This document shows, piece after piece, positions 5,315 to 8,090 of a stretch of 8,090 bases of DNA. Each line of letters starts with the position of its first letter. Position 1 is the stretch's first letter. The notes beneath the pieces are model-generated. The model was not told where the DNA came from and did no database searches. It was given only the letters and a program-made list of their open reading frames with translations. This stretch comes from Treponema sp. (GTDB lineage: Bacteria > Spirochaetota > Spirochaetia > Treponematales > Breznakiellaceae). The stretch lies in assembly GCA_031288575.1 (NCBI GenBank), contig JAITRD010000110.1:1-8090 (forward strand). Reading direction: 5' to 3'. Made by a program: the position numbers and the translations under genes.

Positions 5315-6655
5315 TCATTTAATAACCCGTTTTTCCTGCCAGCGGCCGTTCCGCCAGCGGGTAAAATAACAGACGCCCCGGACCACAAAATCCCCTCCCA
5401 TGGAAAGCCACACCCCCAGGGGGCCAAATCCCAGGGGAAAGGACAAAAGGTAAGCGGCGCTTACCCGGACAAGCCACATGGAAACGCTGGCGACAATCAT
5501 GACATACCGGACATCCCCGGCAGCCCGCAGGGCATTCGGCATGGCAAAACTCATGGGCCAGCCAATCACCATGGAAATGCAATGGACCCGCAAAAAGGTT
5601 TTTGCCAAAACCCGGGCTTCGGGGCTCAGGCTAAAGAGGCCGATGAGGGCATCCATAAAAATGTAGATCAAGGCGCCTATGACAAAAAGGGTGATATAGG
5701 CAAGCTTCATGATTTTGGCTGTCTCTTTTTTGGCGGCCTCATAATCACCGGCGCCCACGCACTGCCCCACAATGGTGAGGAGGGCGATACCGTAGGCCAT
5801 CCCCGGCATGAACGAAAAGGAGTTAATGACGCCGGCAATGGCGTTGGCGGCAATAGCCATGGTCCCGAAGGTTGTAAAGATCCTCTGGGTTAGAAGCCGG
5901 CCGATTTGGAACATGGAGTTTTCAAGCCCGCTCGGTATCCCCACGTTGAGGATATTCCTAATCATGGGGCGGGCAAAGCGGATTTTATGAACCCCCGCCA
6001 GGGAGAGAAAGCCCTTGCGGTTATGCACCAGCAGCAGGGTTAAAATCGCCGCGGCGGCAATCCGGCTTAACAGGGTTGACAGGGCGGCCCCCACGACGCC
6101 GATGCGCAGGACAAAGATAAAAAAAGCATTGCCCGCGACATTCATAATGTTCACCAGGAGGGCGATCCGCATGGTTATTCCGCTGTTTCCCGCGGCCCGG
6201 AACAGGGCGGCATCGGCATTATAGACTGCTAAAAAGGGATAGGAGAGGGCGGTGATAAAGAAGTAAACAGCCGCCGCGTCCATGACATCGGGGGCGATTT
6301 TCCCGTAAAGCAGGGAGATAATGGGACGCCGCAGGACTAAGGCGATTCCCATAAGGATCAGGGATACCAGGGTAACGATATACACCAACTGTTTCGCCGC
6401 GACATTGGTGTTTTTTGAGTCCCGGCGGCCGATATACTGGCTGACGACCACGGCGCCCCCGGTAGCCAGGGCCATAAAGGCGATGATGAGCAGATTATTG
6501 ATATTATCAACAATATTAACCCCGGAAACGGCAAATTCCCCCACGGAACTCACCATCATAGTATCCGCCGCGCCCATGGTGACCGCCAGAAGCTGCTCAA
6601 TAATCAGGGGCCATAAAAGCTGAAAAAGCGCCCGGTTATTCCAGCGCTCGCTCAT
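5315..6655 (-). CDS. MATE-family multidrug/Na+ antiporter
   Basis: The 446-residue protein is strongly hydrophobic, with about twelve membrane segments in two similar halves, the usual size and topology of MATE transporters. The N-terminal helix region (LLWPLIIEQLLAVTMGAADTMMVS) and the following GEFAVSGVN match the first MatE repeat. The sequence IPSGLENSMFQIGRLLTQRIFTTFG opens the second repeat. Such proteins export cationic drugs or metabolites across the inner membrane in exchange for Na+ or H+; the substrate cannot be told from sequence. The ATG at 6655 (MSERWNNR) is preferred; an in-frame TTG at 6670 would add five residues. Neither has a clear Shine-Dalgarno sequence, so translation may depend on coupling to the synthetase gene, whose stop is 31 bases upstream. 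Confidence 0.92.
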   Translation of the reverse strand: MSERWNNRALFQLLWPLIIEQLLAVTMGAADTMMVSSVGEFAVSGVNIVDNINNLLIIAFMALATGGAVVVSQYIGRRDSKNTNVAAKQLVYIVTLVSLILMGIALVLRRPIISLLYGKIAPDVMDAAAVYFFITALSYPFLAVYNADAALFRAAGNSGITMRIALLVNIMNVAGNAFFIFVLRIGVVGAALSTLLSRIAAAAILTLLLVHNRKGFLSLAGVHKIRFARPMIRNILNVGIPSGLENSMFQIGRLLTQRIFTTFGTMAIAANAIAGVINSFSFMPGMAYGIALLTIVGQCVGAGDYEAAKKETAKIMKLAYITLFVIGALIYIFMDALIGLFSLSPEARVLAKTFLRVHCISMVIGWPMSFAMPNALRAAGDVRYVMIVASVSMWLVRVSAAYLLSFPLGFGPLGVWLSMGGDFVVRGVCYFTRWRNGRWQEKRVIK

Positions 6656-6686
6656 TGACGGGGGGTTCAAAAAAAGCGCCCGTAGG

Positions 6687-8033
6687 TCAAGGGGTTATCC
6701 GCTTCCTGTCCCGGGGGAAAAGGCTCGCCTCTTTTACATTGGCAAGGCCCAGAATCTTTTGGGTAAGCCGTTCGCAGCCGATGGCAAATCCCCCGTGGGG
6801 AGGGCAGCCGTATTTAAAGACCCGGTACCCGGCTATGTCTTCTTCTTTAAGGCCGAATTTGGGCAGCACCTCCAGGAGGGCGTCATAATCATGCTGCCGC
6901 CGGCCCCCGGTGGTAATTTCCAGCCCCCGGAATAAAGCGTCAAAGCTCATGGTACGGGAGGCGTCCAGGGGATAGGTATAAAAAGGCCGGTGGCGCCGGG
7001 GAAATTCATTGACAAAAAGCAGTTCCGTTCCCGCTTCCTGGCGGGCCCATTCGCAGAGAAACCGTTCCGCCTCGGGATTGATATCGAAGATCCGGCCCGA
7101 CGCGCCGGGGCTCTTTTTTTGGAGGTCATTGGCAATTTTCAAAGCCTCCTCGTAGGGGACAACAGGGGCCTTTAAGACCTCCCCGGCATCGGGAACCCGG
7201 GCCTTCCACAGTTCCAATTCCGGAAGGTTTTTCCGGGCCAGCTCCTGAAACACATGGGCCAAAAGGCCCTTTTCCAGGGTTATTAAATCCCGCTCGGATT
7301 CGATAAATCCCATCTCCACATCCAGGGAGACATATTCGTTCAGGTGGCGGGGGGTATCGTGTTTTTCCGCCCGGTAAGCCGGGGCAACCTCAAAAACCCG
7401 TTCCAGCCCCGAAGCGACCATGATCTGTTTATAAATCTGGGGCGACTGGGCCAGGTAAAGCTTCGTGTCAAAATATTCGACCTCAAAAAGCTCGGCCCCG
7501 CCCTCGGTGCCGCCCCCGACCAGTTTGCTGGTCTTTATTTCGGTAAAATCTTCCCCCCGCAAATAGGCGGAAAAGGCCTCAATAATCGTTGACTGAACCT
7601 TGAAGATGGCCCGGAGTTTAGGGTTCCTTAAGGAGAGTGCCCGGTTGTCCAGGATAGCGTCAAGGCCGATTTTGGCCGGATCCCCGTTCACCTGGTAGGG
7701 CAGATCCCCCGCGGCCCGGCTAATACACTCCAGGGAACCTACCTTAAGTTCCGCCCCTCCCGGCGCCTTTTCGTTTAAGGCGGGAATGCCCCGGACCTTA
7801 ATCACCGATTCAAGGGACAATTCCCCGGAAAGGGATGGCCCCGGAGAATCCCGGGATTCTGAAAAATCACCGGATTCCGACAATACCAGTTGTATAAGAC
7901 CGGAACGGTCCCGGAGGATCACAAAGGTAACGCCCCCCAATTCCCGGATCCGGTGAACCCAGCCAAAAAGCTCAATCTCACCGCCCTGCCCTTCCGCAGC
8001 TATCCGGGCTAAATCTTTCGCAAGAACACGCAT
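6687..8033 (-). CDS. aspS: Aspartyl-tRNA synthetase, archaeal-type, probably non-discriminating
   Basis: This 448-residue class IIb synthetase has an N-terminal OB-fold anticodon domain (about 1-125) and a catalytic domain. Motifs seen are LAQSPQIYKQIMV (194-206), motif 2 with YRAEKHDTPRHLNEY (220-234) and motif 3 GCPPHGGFAIGCERL with R422. The C-terminus is FPRDRKRITP. AQSPQxYKQ identifies it as AspRS; AsnRS has a different sequence there. It lacks the large GAD insertion of ordinary bacterial AspRS (about 590 residues) and so belongs to the archaeal/eukaryotic-like group. In GWVHRIRELGG the H27, and in NEKAPGG the P91, correspond to residues I recall as marking non-discriminating enzymes that charge both tRNA-Asp and tRNA-Asn. 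The product would then need GatCAB to make Asn-tRNA. The ATG at 8033 has GGAGG four bases upstream. The longer in-frame extension to 8081 is rejected because it crosses the ribosome binding site and promoter candidate. Confidence 0.93.
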   Translation of the reverse strand: MRVLAKDLARIAAEGQGGEIELFGWVHRIRELGGVTFVILRDRSGLIQLVLSESGDFSESRDSPGPSLSGELSLESVIKVRGIPALNEKAPGGAELKVGSLECISRAAGDLPYQVNGDPAKIGLDAILDNRALSLRNPKLRAIFKVQSTIIEAFSAYLRGEDFTEIKTSKLVGGGTEGGAELFEVEYFDTKLYLAQSPQIYKQIMVASGLERVFEVAPAYRAEKHDTPRHLNEYVSLDVEMGFIESERDLITLEKGLLAHVFQELARKNLPELELWKARVPDAGEVLKAPVVPYEEALKIANDLQKKSPGASGRIFDINPEAERFLCEWARQEAGTELLFVNEFPRRHRPFYTYPLDASRTMSFDALFRGLEITTGGRRQHDYDALLEVLPKFGLKEEDIAGYRVFKYGCPPHGGFAIGCERLTQKILGLANVKEASLFPRDRKRITP

Positions 8034-8036
8034 GGT

Positions 8037-8042
8037 TCCTCC
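8037..8042 (-). promoter_or_regulatory. Ribosome binding site of aspS
   Basis: GGAGGA on the minus strand, inside GGGGAGGAACC, sits just before the ATG at 8033-8031. It fixes the start at 448 residues rather than the longer frame. Confidence 0.75.
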
Positions 8043-8052
8043 CCGTCCCCTT

Positions 8053-8081
8053 ATAATGAAACCATAAAAATATAAAAGCAA
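8053..8081 (-). promoter_or_regulatory. Candidate promoter for the aspS-MATE unit
   Basis: On the minus strand TTGCTT (8081-8076) and CATTAT (8058-8053) are 17 bases apart in an AT-rich stretch unlike the GC-rich genes. Each matches consensus at four of six positions. The predicted start near 8046 leaves a leader of only about 12 bases, so the real -10 could lie slightly further upstream. Confidence 0.35.
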
Positions 8082-8090
8082 GAGCGCTTC

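Noticed and set aside
5282..5893. 203-codon plus-strand frame opposite the MATE gene
   Set aside because: It is antisense to a confident membrane transporter, has a His, Gly and Lys rich composition typical of a shadow of hydrophobic codons, and no convincing ribosome binding site.

Overview
The window looks like a chromosomal segment of a GC-rich spirochaete, most plausibly a Treponema-like gut or environmental lineage. This rests on three things: a eukaryotic-type hexokinase in a bacterium, a short archaeal-type aspartyl-tRNA synthetase, and protein sequences that read like treponemal homologues. It is an inference from remembered family resemblance, not from a database search. Position 1 is a long C homopolymer, so the left end is probably a contig edge.

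Layout. Positions 1-68 are almost pure C. Positions 69-301 are an AT-rich non-coding stretch with a perfect short hairpin, a TATAAT box and one copy of a dispersed repeat. A rightward set of three closely packed genes follows: an NFACT/RqcH-family protein (302-1723), a Memo-family protein (1771-2604) and a secreted M15 metallopeptidase (2610-3629). Positions 3598-3846 are a repeat-rich intergenic region. Its core is a 184-bp near-palindrome whose left arm encodes the last residues and the stop codon of the peptidase. The remaining genes run leftward: aspartyl-tRNA synthetase (8033-6687), MATE transporter (6655-5315) and hexokinase (5213-3855). The synthetase and MATE genes are 31 bases apart and probably share a transcript. 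The hexokinase gene is separated from them by a GC-rich hairpin and its own promoter candidate. The peptidase and hexokinase genes converge on the palindromic element.

The six proteins are mostly housekeeping: ribosome quality control or RNA binding, a probable metal protein, cell-wall trimming, sugar phosphorylation, efflux and tRNA charging. They do not form one obvious pathway. The least ordinary part of the window is the repeat family. A 24-base perfect match links position 231 and position 3611 in opposite orientation, so the three rightward genes lie between inverted copies. Two more copies of the arm lie at 3765 and 3830. The synthetase also carries residues expected of a non-discriminating enzyme, which predicts Asn-tRNA synthesis by transamidation in this organism.
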